From Pseudomonas sp. IAC-BECa141 (lineage in GTDB: Bacteria; Pseudomonadota; Gammaproteobacteria; Pseudomonadales; Pseudomonadaceae): 64,000 nucleotides of DNA. The translations under genes and the position numbers were made by a program. A model generated the notes under the pieces. That model ran no database searches, was not told where the DNA came from, and was given only the letters and a program-made list of their open reading frames with translations. Each line of letters starts with the position of its first letter. Position 1 is the first letter of the stretch. Shown here one piece after another: positions 40,696 to 51,569 of this stretch. The stretch is taken from contig NZ_CP065410.1 of NCBI RefSeq assembly GCF_020544405.1, positions 5,547,501-5,611,500 of the forward strand. Reading direction: 5' to 3'.

Positions 40696-41576
40696 TGGCG
40701 ACGTATGCCGTCGGCGACCTTCAAGGCTGCCTCGAACCGCTCAAGTGCCTGCTCAAACAGGTCGCGTTCGACCCGGCCCTGGATCGCCTGTGGCTGGTCG
40801 GCGATCTGGTCAACCGCGGCCCGCAGTCACTGGAAACCCTGCGCTTCCTTTATGGCATGCGCGACTCCCTGGTCTGCGTCCTCGGCAATCACGATCTGCA
40901 CCTGCTTGCAGCGGCGAAGAACATCGAGCGGATGAAAAAATCCGACACGCTGCGTGAAATCCTTGAAGCGCCCGACTGCGCCGACCTGATGGAATGGCTG
41001 CGCCAGCAGAAACTCATGCACTACGACGAGCAGCGCGAAGTGGCCATGGTGCACGCGGGCATTGCGCCGCAATGGTCGCTGCGCAAGGCGCTCAAGTACG
41101 CTGAAGAAGTCGAGACTGCGCTGCGTGATGACAACCTGCTTCCGCTCTTCCTCGACGGCATGTACGGCAATGAGCCGGCGAAATGGGACAGCGGCCTGAA
41201 AGGCGTGACACGCCTGCGAGTCATCACCAATTACTTCACCCGCATGCGTTTCTGCACAGCCGAAGGCAAGCTCGACCTCAAGACCAAGGAAGGCCTCGAC
41301 ACCGCGCCAGCGGGCTACAAACCCTGGTTCCAGCACAAGGAGCGCAAGACCCGCGGCCTGCGGATCATCTTCGGTCACTGGGCGGCGCTGGAAGGCAACG
41401 TGCTCGAGCCAGGCATTTCAGCCCTGGACACCGGTTGCGTGTGGGGCGGCAGCCTGACCCTGATGAACGTCGACAGCGGCGAACGCCTGTCATGCAAATG
41501 CGACGACCACGGGGCCGTCCTGCCCACCGTCGCGCCACTGATCACCGAATCTTCTCCCGTCAGCGCCCCGCGCTAG
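40695..41576 (+). CDS. apaH: Diadenosine tetraphosphatase (symmetrical)
   Basis: Hydrolyses Ap4A to two ADP, which also affects NpnN RNA caps. The 293-residue metallophosphatase has GDLQGC (about 7-12), GDLVNRGP and [10 protein letters not shown] in the expected order. It follows apaG with a one-base overlap. Confidence 0.97.
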   Translation: MATYAVGDLQGCLEPLKCLLKQVAFDPALDRLWLVGDLVNRGPQSLETLRFLYGMRDSLVCVLGNHDLHLLAAAKNIERMKKSDTLREILEAPDCADLMEWLRQQKLMHYDEQREVAMVHAGIAPQWSLRKALKYAEEVETALRDDNLLPLFLDGMYGNEPAKWDSGLKGVTRLRVITNYFTRMRFCTAEGKLDLKTKEGLDTAPAGYKPWFQHKERKTRGLRIIFGHWAALEGNVLEPGISALDTGCVWGGSLTLMNVDSGERLSCKCDDHGAVLPTVAPLITESSPVSAPR

Positions 41577-41609
41577 ACTGCGATTTCAGCCGAGCCACAG
41601 GAGCCCGCC

Positions 41610-41939
41610 ATGAGCGAATTCAAACGTATCCCACCGGAACAGGCCCAGGCCCTGCGCGAGCAAGGCGCGGTGGTCGTCGACGTCCGTGACCCGGCAACAT
41701 TTGCCGCACTGCACATCAGCGGCTCGAAGCATCTGGACAATCATTCCCTCCATGCTTTCATTCAGGGCGCCGACCTCGATGCCCCCACCGTCGTAGTCTG
41801 CTACCACGGCAACTCGAGCCAGAGTGCCGCCGCGTATCTTGTGAGCCAGGGCTTCTCCGACGTCTACAGCATGGACGGCGGCTTCGAACTGTGGCGTACG
41901 ACTTTTCCGTCGGAAACCGCGCAAGGCACCTCCGAATAA
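41610..41939 (+). CDS. glpE: Thiosulfate sulfurtransferase GlpE
   Basis: Single-domain rhodanese of 109 residues with the active-site cysteine C64 in VVCYHGNSS and the [10 protein letters not shown] start. It transfers sulfur from thiosulfate to cyanide or thiol acceptors. It lies 33 bases after apaH, as in other pseudomonads, and is probably the last gene of the block. Confidence 0.95.
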   Translation: MSEFKRIPPEQAQALREQGAVVVDVRDPATFAALHISGSKHLDNHSLHAFIQGADLDAPTVVVCYHGNSSQSAAAYLVSQGFSDVYSMDGGFELWRTTFPSETAQGTSE

Positions 41940-41982
41940 TTTTTTTGTAACGTGCAAGCCCCGGCTCCCGTGGGCTCGCGCG

Positions 41983-42005
41983 GTGGCAGACGAACGGTCT
42001 GCCAC
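41983..42005. terminator. Hairpin downstream of glpE
   Basis: GTGGCAGAC-GAACG-GTCTGCCAC is a perfect 9-bp stem 43 bases after the glpE stop. No T run follows, so it may be a Rho-assisted or processing structure rather than a classic terminator. Confidence 0.5.
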
Positions 42006-42045
42006 AACTAATTACGTATCTCGCCTTTACCTCCCGAATTCCCAA

Positions 42046-42052
42046 CTATCCT
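42046..42052 (+). promoter_or_regulatory. Candidate RpoS-type -10 upstream of yeaG
   Basis: CTATCCT is one base from the CTATACT element favoured by sigma-S, about 185 bases upstream of yeaG. YeaG-family genes are known RpoS targets in enterics. A GCCGGT-AC-ACCGGC palindrome lies at 42082-42095. No good -35 was seen. The rest of the 297-base gap between glpE and yeaG shows no gene. Confidence 0.35.
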
Positions 42053-42236
42053 TAAGCCCAGGCCATCCAAAACAGGGGAGAGCCGGTACACCGGCGCACG
42101 GGTCATCGGGAGTGACTTTCGCGATTTTCGATCGTGGAAGGGTTCTGGGGGGTAAACAACAGCTGCCATTGCAGCTGCTTGCCAGCATCGACTGAGTGAT
42201 CCGGCGTCGGCTCCACGTATCGAGCGAGGTGACGTC

Positions 42237-44159
42237 ATGAGTATCTTTAGCCACTTCCAACAACGCTTCGAGTCCACACGCCAGGAAGAATTCTCCCTGC
42301 AGGAGTACCTGGAACTGTGCAAAAAGGATCGCAGTGCCTACGTTTCCGCCGCCGAGCGTCTGTTAATGGCCATCGGCGAACCGGAATTGCTCGACACCTC
42401 GACCAATTCGAGGCTGTCGCGAATCTTTTCCAACAAGGTGATCCGTCGCTATCCGGCCTTTGAAGACTTCCACGGGATGGAAGAATGCATTGACCAGATC
42501 GTGTCGTATTTCCGCCATGCGGCCCAAGGCCTGGAAGAGAAGAAACAGATCCTCTATCTGCTCGGCCCCGTCGGCGGCGGTAAATCGTCCCTGGCCGAGA
42601 AGCTGAAACAACTGATGGAAAAAGTGCCCTTCTATGCCATCAAGGGCTCGCCGGTATTCGAATCGCCACTGGGTCTGTTCAACGCCACCGAAGATGGCGC
42701 GATCCTCGAAGAGGACTTCGGCATTCCACGGCGCTACCTGAACACCATCATGTCGCCTTGGGCCACCAAGCGTCTGGCCGAATTCGGCGGCGACATCAGC
42801 CAGTTCCGCGTGGTCAAGCTGTACCCGTCGATTCTCAACCAGATCGCCGTCGCCAAGACCGAACCGGGTGACGAAAACAACCAGGACATTTCCGCGCTGG
42901 TGGGCAAGGTCGATATCCGCAAACTCGAAGAATTCCCGCAGAACGACGCCGACGCCTACAGCTACTCCGGTGCGCTGTGCCGGGCCAACCAGGGCCTGAT
43001 GGAATTCGTCGAAATGTTCAAGGCACCGATCAAGGTGCTCCATCCATTGCTGACCGCCACGCAAGAAGGCAACTACAACAGTACCGAAGGCCTCGGCGCG
43101 ATTCCGTTCACCGGGATTCTGCTAGCCCACTCCAACGAATCGGAGTGGCACACCTTCCGCAACAACAAGAACAACGAAGCCTTCATCGACCGGATCTACA
43201 TCGTCAAGGTGCCGTACTGCCTGCGGGTCAGTGACGAGGTGAAGATCTACGACAAGCTGCTGTTCAACAGCTCACTGTCCAAGGCGCATTGCGCGCCGGA
43301 TACCCTGAAGATGCTCGCGCAGTTCACCGTACTGTCGCGCCTGAAAGAGCCGGAAAACTCCAACATCTACTCCAAGATGCGCGTGTATGACGGCGAAAAC
43401 CTCAAGGACACCGATCCGAAGGCCAAGTCGATCCAGGAATACCGCGATGCAGCGGGCGTCGATGAAGGCATGAACGGTCTGTCGACCCGGTTTGCGTTCA
43501 AGATCCTGTCCAAGGTATTCAACTTCGATCCGCATGAAATCGCTGCCAACCCGGTACACCTGCTCTATGTGCTGGAACAGCAGATCGAACAGGAACAGTT
43601 CCAGGCCGAAACCCGCGAACGCTATCTGCGCTACCTGAAAGAGTACCTGGCGCCGCGTTATATCGAATTTATCGGCAAGGAGATCCAGACCGCCTACCTC
43701 GAGTCCTACAGCGAGTACGGCCAGAACATCTTCGACCGCTACGTGCTGTATGCGGACTTCTGGATTCAGGATCAGGAATACCGCGATCCGGAAACCGGCG
43801 AGATCCTCAACCGCGTCGCCCTCAACGAGGAGCTGGAAAAAATCGAGAAACCGGCCGGTATCAGCAATCCGAAGGATTTCCGCAACGAAATCGTCAACTT
43901 CGTATTGCGCGCCCGGGCCAACAACAACGGCAAGAACCCGACCTGGCTCAGCTACGAAAAACTGCGGGTGGTTATCGAGAAGAAAATGTTCTCGAACACC
44001 GAGGACCTGCTGCCAGTCATCAGCTTCAATGCCAAGGCCAGCAAAGAGGATCAACAGAAACACAACGACTTCGTTACACGAATGGTCGAACGCGGCTACA
44101 CCGACAAACAGGTACGACTGCTTTCCGAGTGGTATCTGCGGGTCAGAAAGTCACAGTAA
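42237..44159 (+). CDS. yeaG: PrkA-family serine protein kinase YeaG
   Basis: A 640-residue AAA-plus-kinase fusion protein tied to stationary phase and nitrogen or nutrient stress. Walker A GPVGGGKSS is at about 110-118, and the C-terminal half holds the PrkA kinase-like domain. Length matches E. coli YeaG (644). It heads the conserved yeaG-yeaH-spoVR set, with a structured 205-base spacer before yeaH. Confidence 0.95.
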   Translation: MSIFSHFQQRFESTRQEEFSLQEYLELCKKDRSAYVSAAERLLMAIGEPELLDTSTNSRLSRIFSNKVIRRYPAFEDFHGMEECIDQIVSYFRHAAQGLEEKKQILYLLGPVGGGKSSLAEKLKQLMEKVPFYAIKGSPVFESPLGLFNATEDGAILEEDFGIPRRYLNTIMSPWATKRLAEFGGDISQFRVVKLYPSILNQIAVAKTEPGDENNQDISALVGKVDIRKLEEFPQNDADAYSYSGALCRANQGLMEFVEMFKAPIKVLHPLLTATQEGNYNSTEGLGAIPFTGILLAHSNESEWHTFRNNKNNEAFIDRIYIVKVPYCLRVSDEVKIYDKLLFNSSLSKAHCAPDTLKMLAQFTVLSRLKEPENSNIYSKMRVYDGENLKDTDPKAKSIQEYRDAAGVDEGMNGLSTRFAFKILSKVFNFDPHEIAANPVHLLYVLEQQIEQEQFQAETRERYLRYLKEYLAPRYIEFIGKEIQTAYLESYSEYGQNIFDRYVLYADFWIQDQEYRDPETGEILNRVALNEELEKIEKPAGISNPKDFRNEIVNFVLRARANNNGKNPTWLSYEKLRVVIEKKMFSNTEDLLPVISFNAKASKEDQQKHNDFVTRMVERGYTDKQVRLLSEWYLRVRKSQ

Positions 44160-44192
44160 ACCGCGGCCGGTCAGACCGGTTGTCGTCAGCCC

Positions 44193-44228
44193 GAGGCCTG
44201 TGCCCGCATTTTCTGCTACACAGGCCTC
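44193..44228 (+). promoter_or_regulatory. Stem-loop in the yeaG-yeaH spacer
   Basis: GAGGCCTGTG and CACAGGCCTC form a perfect 10-bp stem around a 16-base loop, 34 bases after the yeaG stop. There is no T run, so a processing or stability element is as likely as a terminator. A smaller CCGGT-CAG-ACCGG hairpin lies just upstream, near 44168-44180. Confidence 0.55.
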
Positions 44229-44364
44229 TGGAAGGTGTTCGAAAGGCGGTAGCGAGGTTCAGGCAGCACCCAAAGCGCTTGGGGGAGCGTGTACGTCCCT
44301 TGGCATTCGGTTCAATGCTGCATGACCGCTCGCCCCTTTGCAGGACAGCTTCTAAGGAGCAGTC

Positions 44365-45636
44365 ATGAGCTATGTGATCGACCGACGTCTCAATGGCAAG
44401 AACAAGAGCACGGTGAACCGTCAGCGGTTCCTGCGGCGTTACCGTGACCACATCAAGAAGGCTGTCGAAGAGGCGGTCAGCCGGCGTTCCATTACCGATA
44501 TGGAGCACGGCGAGCAAATCAGCATTCCCGGTCGCGATATCGACGAACCGGTGCTTCACCATGGTCGCGGCGGCAAGCAGACCGTGGTTCACCCCGGCAA
44601 CAAGGAATTTACCGCTGGCGAACACATCGCCCGTCCGCCCGGAGGCGGAGGTGGCCGTGGGCCGGGCAAGGCCGGTAACTCTGGCGAAGGCATGGACGAG
44701 TTCGTCTTCCAGATCACCCAGGAAGAATTCCTCGAATTCATGTTCGAGGATCTCGAACTGCCGAACCTGGTCAAGCGCAACCTGACCGGTACCGACACCT
44801 TCAAGACCGTACGCGCAGGGATCAGTAACGAAGGCAATCCGTCGCGGATCAACATTATTCGCACCCTGCGTTCTGCTCATGCGCGGCGCATTGCCCTGTC
44901 GGGCAGCAGCCGCGCCAAACTGCGTGAAGTCAAAGAGGAACTGGCGCGACTCAAACGCGAAGAGCCGGATAACTTCGGCGATATTCAGGATCTCGAGGCG
45001 GAAATCGAAAAACTCAGCGCGCGCATCCACCGCGTGCCATTCCTCGATACTTTCGACCTCAAGTACAACCTGTTGATCAAGCAGCCAAACCCCAGTTCGA
45101 AAGCCGTGATGTTCTGCCTGATGGACGTTTCCGGCTCCATGACCCAGGCGACCAAGGACATCGCCAAACGGTTTTTCATTCTGTTGTACCTGTTCCTCAA
45201 GCGGAACTACGACAAGATCGACGTGGTGTTCATCCGCCACCACACTAGCGCACGTGAAGTGGATGAAGAGGAGTTTTTCTACTCCCGCGAAACCGGCGGC
45301 ACCATCGTCTCCAGTGCCCTGAAACTGATGCAGGAGATCATGGCCGAGCGCTATCCGAGCAACGAGTGGAACATCTACGCCGCCCAGGCTTCCGACGGCG
45401 ATAACTGGAACGATGACTCGCCGATCTGCCGCGACATCCTGATCAACCAGATCATGCCGTTCGTGCAGTACTACACTTACGTGGAGATCACCCCGCGCGA
45501 ACATCAGGCCTTGTGGTACGAGTACGAACGCATCGCCGAAGCCTTTTCCGACACTTTTGCCCAGCAACAACTGGTCTCGGCCGGGGATATCTATCCGGTC
45601 TTCCGTGAACTCTTCCAGCGCAGGTTAGTGACATGA
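44365..45636 (+). CDS. yeaH: DUF444 / YeaH von Willebrand-like protein
   Basis: A 423-residue protein with a VWA-type domain carrying a MIDAS motif DVSGS at 254-258. A glycine-rich stretch lies near residue 92-105 ([11 protein letters not shown]). YeaH proteins accompany YeaG kinases, but their biochemical role is not settled. GGAG upstream of ATG 44365 supports the start. It overlaps the SpoVR gene by 4 bases. Confidence 0.94.
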   Translation: MSYVIDRRLNGKNKSTVNRQRFLRRYRDHIKKAVEEAVSRRSITDMEHGEQISIPGRDIDEPVLHHGRGGKQTVVHPGNKEFTAGEHIARPPGGGGGRGPGKAGNSGEGMDEFVFQITQEEFLEFMFEDLELPNLVKRNLTGTDTFKTVRAGISNEGNPSRINIIRTLRSAHARRIALSGSSRAKLREVKEELARLKREEPDNFGDIQDLEAEIEKLSARIHRVPFLDTFDLKYNLLIKQPNPSSKAVMFCLMDVSGSMTQATKDIAKRFFILLYLFLKRNYDKIDVVFIRHHTSAREVDEEEFFYSRETGGTIVSSALKLMQEIMAERYPSNEWNIYAAQASDGDNWNDDSPICRDILINQIMPFVQYYTYVEITPREHQALWYEYERIAEAFSDTFAQQQLVSAGDIYPVFRELFQRRLVT

Positions 45637-47204
45637 CCGCCAAGACCGCCAAAGAGCAGAAGCGCCAACCCATATCCACCGGCTCGGAATGGACCTTCGA
45701 GCTGATCCAGGCGTACGACCGCGAAATCGCCCGCATCGCGGCCGGCTACGCCCTGGATACCTACCCTAACCAGATAGAAGTGATCACCGCCGAACAGATG
45801 ATGGACGCCTACGCTTCGGTCGGCATGCCGCTTGGCTATCACCATTGGTCCTATGGCAAGCATTTCCTCAGCACCGAGAAATCCTACAGTCGCGGGCAGA
45901 TGGGGCTGGCGTACGAGATCGTGATCAACTCGGACCCGTGCATCGCTTACCTGATGGAAGAAAACACCATCTGCATGCAGGCACTGGTGGTTGCGCATGC
46001 CTGCTACGGCCACAACAGTTTCTTCAAGGGCAACTATCTGTTCCGCACCTGGACCGATGCCAGTTCGATCATCGATTACCTGGTGTTCGCCAAGCAGTAC
46101 ATCATGCAGTGCGAGGAGCGCCACGGGATCGACGCCGTGGAGGATCTGCTCGACTCCTGCCACGCCCTGATGAACTACGGTGTCGACCGCTACAAACGTC
46201 CGTATCCGATTTCCGCCGAGGAAGAACGGCGTCGGCAGAAGGATCGCGAAGAGCATCTGCAGAAGCAGATCAACGACCTGTGGCGCACCATCCCCAAAGG
46301 CGCGGACAAGTACAGCGACAAGGACAACGCACGCTTCCCGGCCGAACCGCAGGAAAACATTCTGTATTTCATCGAGAAACACGCCCCGCTGCTGGAGCCC
46401 TGGCAACGCGAGATCGTGCGGATCGTGCGCAAGATCGCTCAGTATTTCTATCCACAGCGCCAGACCCAGGTGATGAACGAAGGCTGGGCGACGTTCTGGC
46501 ACTACACGCTGATGAATGACCTGTATGACGAGGGCTTGGTGACGGACGGCTTCATGATGGAGTTCTTGACGTCCCACACCAGCGTGGTATTCCAGCCTGG
46601 GTTCGACAGCCCTTATTACAACGGCATCAACCCGTATGCGCTGGGGTTTGCGATGTATCGCGACATCCGTCGCATGTGCGAAGAGCCCACGGAAGAAGAC
46701 CGTCGCTGGTTCCCGGAAATCGCCGGCAGCGACTGGCTGTCGACCATCAAGTTCGCCATGAGCAGCTTCAAGGATGAGAGCTTCATCCTGCAGTACCTGT
46801 CACCCAAGGTGATCCGCGACCTTAAGCTGTTCAGCATTCTCGATGACGATCAGAAAGACGACTTGCTGGTGCCCGCCATTCATGACGAGGGCGGTTACCG
46901 GATCATTCGCGAGACCCTGGCCGCGCAATACAACCTGGGCAACCGCGAACCGAACGTGCAGATCTACAGCATCGACCGCCGCGGCGACCGCTCGCTGACC
47001 CTGCGCCACCAGCAGCACGACCGCAAACCGCTGGGTGATTCCACTGAGGAGGTCCTGAAACACCTGCATCGGCTGTGGGGCTTCGACATTCATCTGGAAA
47101 CCCTGCAGGGCGACCAGATCATGAAGACCCATCACGTTCCACCCCGCAGCGAACATAGCGAGGGGGATTACGGTCGCCTCGACCTGGCCGTCATTCATCT
47201 TTGA
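45633..47204 (+). CDS. ycgB: SpoVR family protein
   Basis: A 523-residue member of the SpoVR/YcgB family, named for a Bacillus cortex-formation gene but widespread in non-sporulating Proteobacteria. Conserved segments include [34 protein letters not shown] and [15 protein letters not shown]. The ATGA overlap with yeaH shows coupling. Its exact activity is unknown. Confidence 0.94.
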   Translation: MTAKTAKEQKRQPISTGSEWTFELIQAYDREIARIAAGYALDTYPNQIEVITAEQMMDAYASVGMPLGYHHWSYGKHFLSTEKSYSRGQMGLAYEIVINSDPCIAYLMEENTICMQALVVAHACYGHNSFFKGNYLFRTWTDASSIIDYLVFAKQYIMQCEERHGIDAVEDLLDSCHALMNYGVDRYKRPYPISAEEERRRQKDREEHLQKQINDLWRTIPKGADKYSDKDNARFPAEPQENILYFIEKHAPLLEPWQREIVRIVRKIAQYFYPQRQTQVMNEGWATFWHYTLMNDLYDEGLVTDGFMMEFLTSHTSVVFQPGFDSPYYNGINPYALGFAMYRDIRRMCEEPTEEDRRWFPEIAGSDWLSTIKFAMSSFKDESFILQYLSPKVIRDLKLFSILDDDQKDDLLVPAIHDEGGYRIIRETLAAQYNLGNREPNVQIYSIDRRGDRSLTLRHQQHDRKPLGDSTEEVLKHLHRLWGFDIHLETLQGDQIMKTHHVPPRSEHSEGDYGRLDLAVIHL

Positions 47205-47267
47205 TCCCGTTCAGGCCTCCGAAAGTCCGGCGCAAGGGTTATCCTGTCGGGCCAAAGGAGGTTTTTT

Positions 47268-48497
47268 ATGCAGATTTACAAGGTCGGCGGTGCGGTTCGT
47301 GATCGCCTGCTGGGCAAACCGGTCACGGATATCGATTGGGTGGTGGTCGGCGCGACGACAGAAGAAATGCTTGCCAAGGGGTTTCGCCCGGTCGGCGCGG
47401 ACTTCCCGGTTTTCCTTCATCCGAAAAGCGGCGAGGAGTACGCCCTCGCCCGCACCGAGCGCAAGAGCGGTCGCGGTTATGGTGGTTTCACCTTTCACGC
47501 CAGCCCCGAAGTCACGCTTGAAGAAGACCTGATCCGCCGCGACCTGACGATCAACGCCATGGCCGAAGACGATCAGCAAAACCTGACTGATCCCTATCAC
47601 GGCCAGCGCGATCTCGAAGAGCGGATTTTGCGCCACGTTTCCCCCGCATTTGCCGAAGATCCGCTCAGGGTTCTGCGCGTTGCGCGCTTTGCCGCCCGTT
47701 ACGCGGCGCTCGGCTTCAAGGTCGCGCCCGAAACCCTGGAGCTGATGCGTCAGCTCAGCGAATCGGGTGAACTGGAAGCCCTTACGGCCGAACGCAGCTG
47801 GAAAGAGATTTCCCGCGCACTGATGGAAGATCAACCCCAAGTGTTCATTCAGGTGTTGCGCGATTGCGGCGCCTTGAAGGTACTGATGCCGGAGGTCGAT
47901 GCCTTGTTCGGCGTACCGCAGCCGCAAGCCCATCACCCGGAAATCGACAGCGGCATTCACACCCTCAGCGTGCTTGAGCAGTCAGCCTTGCACAAACAGC
48001 CGCTGACCGTGCGCTGGGCCTGCCTGCTGCACGATCTCGGCAAAGGTCTGACCCCGCAAGAAGAATGGCCACGGCATATCGCCCATGAGCACAAAGGCCT
48101 GAAGTTGATCAAAGCGGTCAACGAGCGCTTCAAGGCACCGAAAGACTGTCAGGAACTGGCCTTGTTGGTCGGCCAATATCACACCCATGGGCATCGTGCC
48201 CTGGAATTGAAGGCTTCGACCTTGCTTGAGTTGCTGCAAAGCTTTGACGTTTACCGTCGACCACAGCGGTTCGAAGAATTCATCAGCGCGTGCGAAATGG
48301 ATGCCCGAGGCCGCAAAGGGCTTGAACAGCGTAGTTATCCACAAGCGGATTACCTGCGCGGCGCGGCCAATGTGGCGCGCGGCGTGGCAGTGCAGCCGTT
48401 GCTGGAGAAGGGATTCAAGGGCCCGGAACTGGGCGAGGCACTCAAGCGCGAACGGCTCAAGGCATTGAAGGCTTACAAGGAGTCGGCGTCGTCCTGA
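47268..48497 (+). CDS. cca: Multifunctional CCA tRNA nucleotidyltransferase with HD domain
   Basis: Adds or repairs the CCA end of tRNAs. The 409-residue protein has the nucleotidyltransferase signature KVGGAVRD and the catalytic DIDW aspartates near the N-terminus. The [10 protein letters not shown] motif follows, and a C-terminal HD phosphohydrolase domain has CLLHDLGKG near residue 252. That makes it the multifunctional gamma-proteobacterial form. AAGGAGG at about 47254-47260 precedes the ATG at 47268. Confidence 0.97.
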   Translation: MQIYKVGGAVRDRLLGKPVTDIDWVVVGATTEEMLAKGFRPVGADFPVFLHPKSGEEYALARTERKSGRGYGGFTFHASPEVTLEEDLIRRDLTINAMAEDDQQNLTDPYHGQRDLEERILRHVSPAFAEDPLRVLRVARFAARYAALGFKVAPETLELMRQLSESGELEALTAERSWKEISRALMEDQPQVFIQVLRDCGALKVLMPEVDALFGVPQPQAHHPEIDSGIHTLSVLEQSALHKQPLTVRWACLLHDLGKGLTPQEEWPRHIAHEHKGLKLIKAVNERFKAPKDCQELALLVGQYHTHGHRALELKASTLLELLQSFDVYRRPQRFEEFISACEMDARGRKGLEQRSYPQADYLRGAANVARGVAVQPLLEKGFKGPELGEALKRERLKALKAYKESASS

Positions 48498-48502
48498 AAA
48501 CA

Positions 48503-48533
48503 TTTGATCCGCCCCCCCCGAGGGCGGATCAAA
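48503..48533. terminator. Hairpin between convergent cca and folK
   Basis: TTTGATCCGCCC pairs with GGGCGGATCAAA over 12 bp. The loop and left arm contain an uninterrupted run of eight C (48512-48519). It is suited to end both convergent genes although T runs are short. Confidence 0.75.
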
Positions 48534-48537
48534 ATGT

Positions 48538-49056
48538 TCAAGACAAGTGTGAAGGCGTGAGTTGAGTACCACGCCACTCAAATCCGACCGGCGCCAGCAC
48601 CTGATCGATCTGCGCTTCGGCCCACAATGTGGCGAAGCTTTTTCCCACACCCGGATGTACCCGATCCGGCGCAATCAAAGACAGCGGCCACAGCACAAAG
48701 GCATTTTTAAGAATTTCCGCACGGGGAAGAATCAGCCCGTCGAAGTTGCCCGTCAAATCGCCGTACAGCAATACGTCAATATCCAGCGGCAAGCCCTTGC
48801 GATCCGGCGCATAGCGACCGTTGTCCGCTTCTATGAATTTCAAGCGGCGATCCAGCTCGATCAACGGCAGATCGGTGAACGCCGATACCACGAAGTTGAA
48901 GAACGGCCCGCTCTTGATTCCCACCGGCTGGCTTTCGAATACAGGCGAGCAGCGGATATCCACCAGAAACGTGGACAAGGCATCCAGACCGGCCTGCAAA
49001 TGGGTTTCGCGCTCGATATTGCTACCGAGCCCGAGGTAGACCTGGGTCAGCGGCAT
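48538..49056 (-). CDS. folK: 2-amino-4-hydroxy-6-hydroxymethyldihydropteridine pyrophosphokinase
   Basis: Activates hydroxymethyl-dihydropterin for folate synthesis. The 172-residue protein opens with VYLGLGSNIE and has the HPPK signature around DRKGLPLDIDVLLYG (about residues 84-98). It overlaps the end of folB by 10 bases, so the two folate genes are coupled. Confidence 0.96.
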   Translation of the reverse strand: MPLTQVYLGLGSNIERETHLQAGLDALSTFLVDIRCSPVFESQPVGIKSGPFFNFVVSAFTDLPLIELDRRLKFIEADNGRYAPDRKGLPLDIDVLLYGDLTGNFDGLILPRAEILKNAFVLWPLSLIAPDRVHPGVGKSFATLWAEAQIDQVLAPVGFEWRGTQLTPSHLS

Positions 49057-49403
49057 CCGCGCTCGATCTCCACTCCCACACCACCCTTGGCGGCCGGCAC
49101 GGCGCCGGGCTTGGTCAGTTTGAGGCGCACCCAGGTGATCTTGAATTCGTTCATCAGCACTTCGACCAGACGCTCGGCGAAGGTCTCGACCAGTTGATAC
49201 CGGGACTGCTCGGCAAAGGCCTGGATCCGCGTAGACACACTGGCGTAATCGAGCGCCAGGGTCAGGTCGTCACCGGCAGCGGCCGGGCGATTGTCCCAGG
49301 CGAAGCTCAAATCAAGACGCAGGCACTGTCGGATGCCGCGCTCCCAGTCGTAGGCACCGATAACGGTGTCGACTTCCAGGCCCTCGATAAACACTCTGTC
49401 CAA
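49047..49403 (-). CDS. folB: Dihydroneopterin aldolase
   Basis: Cleaves dihydroneopterin to hydroxymethyl-dihydropterin. The 118-residue protein shows the IGAYDWER segment (about 15-22), the [11 protein letters not shown] helix and the [16 protein letters not shown] C-terminus. The start is taken as TTG 49403 because GGAG sits 6 bases upstream and the length then equals the family norm. An in-frame start at 49427 would add 8 unconserved residues. Confidence 0.94.
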   Translation of the reverse strand: MDRVFIEGLEVDTVIGAYDWERGIRQCLRLDLSFAWDNRPAAAGDDLTLALDYASVSTRIQAFAEQSRYQLVETFAERLVEVLMNEFKITWVRLKLTKPGAVPAAKGGVGVEIERGCR

Positions 49404-49477
49404 GCACTTCTCTCCGCTGCACGACAAGGGCGCAATGCGCCGTTAGAATCAGGGCGTCCTCGCCCGGAATAGTTAGC

Positions 49478-50047
49478 ATGTTTTGGTTACTGGCGATCCT
49501 CGCCTACCTGCTCGGCTCTCTGTCCTTCGCCATTTTGCTCAGCCGCCTGACCGGAAATCCGGATCCGCGAATGAGTGGCTCGGGTAATGCCGGCGCCACC
49601 AACATGCTGCGCCTGGCCGGACGCAAACTCGCAATCCTGACCCTGCTGGGTGACCTGTGCAAAGGCCTGTTGCCGGTGCTGATTGCCTCGGCTGTGGGCC
49701 TTTCGCTGCAGGATCAGGCGTGGATCGGCGTCTGCGCCGTGATCGGTCACCTGTTCCCGCTGTACTTCCGCTTTCGCGGTGGCAAGGGCGTTGCCACGGC
49801 AGCCGGCATGCTGCTGGCCCTGTATCCACCCGCCGCGCTGCTGGCCGTATGCACCTGGCTGCTGACGTTCTACCTGACCCGCACCAGCTCGCTGGCGGCG
49901 CTGATCGCCACTCCGCTGACCCTGCCGTTGCTGGCCTGGCAGGAACCGGCAGCGCTATTGCCGATGAGCACGCTGACTCTGCTGATCGTCTGGCGCCACC
50001 GGGGCAATCTACGCGACCTGTTCGCCGGGCGCGAACGGCATTTTTAA
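49478..50047 (+). CDS. plsY: Glycerol-3-phosphate acyltransferase PlsY
   Basis: Transfers acyl groups from acyl-phosphate to glycerol-3-phosphate in the inner membrane. The 189-residue protein has five hydrophobic segments and the three PlsY motifs: [18 protein letters not shown] and [13 protein letters not shown]. It is divergent from folB and convergent with tsaD. Confidence 0.96.
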   Translation: MFWLLAILAYLLGSLSFAILLSRLTGNPDPRMSGSGNAGATNMLRLAGRKLAILTLLGDLCKGLLPVLIASAVGLSLQDQAWIGVCAVIGHLFPLYFRFRGGKGVATAAGMLLALYPPAALLAVCTWLLTFYLTRTSSLAALIATPLTLPLLAWQEPAALLPMSTLTLLIVWRHRGNLRDLFAGRERHF

Positions 50048-50070
50048 ATACCGCAAGTGAGCACCGCTCA

Positions 50071-51096
50071 TCACAGCGCCGACAGCTGCTCCATCGGCCA
50101 GCGCGCCTGCACACTGATCGCCAGGCTTTCCTGCTGACCGGCCTGCAAACGCTGGCAACCGGCAAACGCGATCATCGCGCCGTTATCGGTGCAAAACTGG
50201 GGACGGGCATAGAACACATCGCCCTTCATGTCGCCGAGCATTTTCTCCAGCGAAACACGCAACGCCTTGTTGGCACTGACGCCGCCGGCGATCACCAGGC
50301 GCTTCATGCCGGCCTGCTTAAGGGCACGCTTGCACTTGATGGTCAAAGTCTCCACCACGGCCTGCTGGAACGCCAGCGCGATGTCGCAACGGGCTTGCTC
50401 GCTGTCGTCCCCGGCGCTGACGCACTGCTGCCAGGTGTTGAGGGCGAAGGTCTTCAGGCCGCTGAAGCTGAAATCCAGACCCGGGCGATCACACATCGGA
50501 CGCGGAAAGGTGAAACGTCCTGCGACGCCCTTCTCTGCCAGCTTGGCGATTTCCGGTCCGCCCGGATAATTCAGGCCCATCATTTTTGCGGTCTTGTCGA
50601 ACGCTTCGCCCGCCGCATCGTCCAGCGTCTCGCCAAGCAGGCTGTATTGGCCGATACCATCGACCTGAACCAACTGCGTATGACCACCGGAGACCAACAA
50701 AGCGACGAACGGGAACTCCGGCGGCTTTGGTTCAAGCATCGGCGCCAGCAAGTGGCCTTCCATGTGGTGCACGCCGAGCGCCGGAATGCCCCAGGCAAAA
50801 GCCAGCGCCTGGGCGCAGGAAGCCCCCACCAGCAACGCCCCGACCAGGCCGGGACCCGCAGTGTAGGCGATGGCGTCGATCTCGGTCGGTACGCAATCGG
50901 ACTCGGCCAGCACCTGACGAATCAGGGGCAGCATGCGCTTGACGTGATCGCGCGAAGCCAGCTCCGGCACGACGCCGCCATAGACGCGATGCAGGTCGAT
51001 CTGACTGAACAGCGCGTCGGCCAGCAGGCCGCGCTCGCTGTCGTACAAAGCGACGCCGGTTTCGTCGCAGGAAGTTTCTAATCCCAGTACTAGCAT
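50071..51096 (-). CDS. tsaD: tRNA t6A threonylcarbamoyltransferase subunit TsaD
   Basis: Catalytic subunit of the complex that adds the threonylcarbamoyl group to A37 of ANN-decoding tRNAs. The 341-residue ASKHA-fold protein has the metal-binding HMEGH motif (H111, H115), and LETSCDETG at the N-terminus. It is divergent from rpsU, the usual gamma-proteobacterial arrangement. Confidence 0.97.
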   Translation of the reverse strand: MLVLGLETSCDETGVALYDSERGLLADALFSQIDLHRVYGGVVPELASRDHVKRMLPLIRQVLAESDCVPTEIDAIAYTAGPGLVGALLVGASCAQALAFAWGIPALGVHHMEGHLLAPMLEPKPPEFPFVALLVSGGHTQLVQVDGIGQYSLLGETLDDAAGEAFDKTAKMMGLNYPGGPEIAKLAEKGVAGRFTFPRPMCDRPGLDFSFSGLKTFALNTWQQCVSAGDDSEQARCDIALAFQQAVVETLTIKCKRALKQAGMKRLVIAGGVSANKALRVSLEKMLGDMKGDVFYARPQFCTDNGAMIAFAGCQRLQAGQQESLAISVQARWPMEQLSAL

Positions 51097-51183
51097 GGGT
51101 TTGCGCCTTGTTTAGGCTGAATTCGAAGGCGCGCATAATAGTCGCCGCGTGATGCCCCGACCAGCGGTTTTCGATCAGAGGCT

Positions 51184-51212
51184 TTGCATTCCGAGCGATG
51201 AGGGGTTAACAT
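51184..51212 (+). promoter_or_regulatory. Candidate promoter of rpsU
   Basis: TTGCAT (51184-51189) and TAACAT (51207-51212) have a 17-base spacer, about 83 bases upstream of the rpsU ATG. It would give an untranslated leader of roughly 75 bases. The match is moderate. Confidence 0.45.
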
Positions 51213-51295
51213 CCGCAACCCTTAAAAACCGACGTCTTCAAGTGCTCTTTTGCCGCGAGGATGTTGACCCCGGTAATGAATGAAGGTAGCTCTGG

Positions 51296-51511
51296 ATGCC
51301 AGCCGTCAAAGTTAAAGAGAACGAACCCTTCGACGTAGCTCTGCGTCGTTTCAAGCGCTCCTGCGAAAAAGCCGGTGTACTGGCTGAAGTTCGTAGCCGC
51401 GAATTTTACGAGAAGCCAACTTCTGAGCGTAAGCGCAAGGCAGCTGCTGCTGTTAAGCGTCACGCCAAGAAAGTTCAGCGCGAACAGCGCCGCGCCGTTC
51501 GTCTGTACTAA
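51296..51511 (+). CDS. rpsU: 30S ribosomal protein S21
   Basis: Small basic ribosomal protein of 71 residues with the typical [26 protein letters not shown] start and Lys/Arg-rich tail. It is first of the macromolecular synthesis cluster rpsU-dnaG-rpoD. A hairpin 26 bases past the stop separates it from dnaG. Confidence 0.98.
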
Positions 51512-51536
51512 TACACAGACGATCGTAGCAAGCTTC

Positions 51537-51569
51537 TGCCAAGCCCGGCCCTCAGCCGGGCTAATGGCA
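51537..51569 (+). terminator. Hairpin after rpsU
   Basis: TGCCA plus AGCCCGGC pair with GCCGGGCT and TGGCA, a two-part stem of 13 bp with an AA bulge and a CCTCA loop. Only three T occur just after. By analogy with the E. coli rpsU-dnaG junction it may be a leaky terminator or processing point that lowers dnaG expression. Confidence 0.6.

Noticed and set aside
48512..48519. Run of eight C as a possible phase-variable tract
   Set aside because: It lies in a terminator hairpin between convergent genes, outside coding sequence and away from promoters, so slippage would have no obvious effect.
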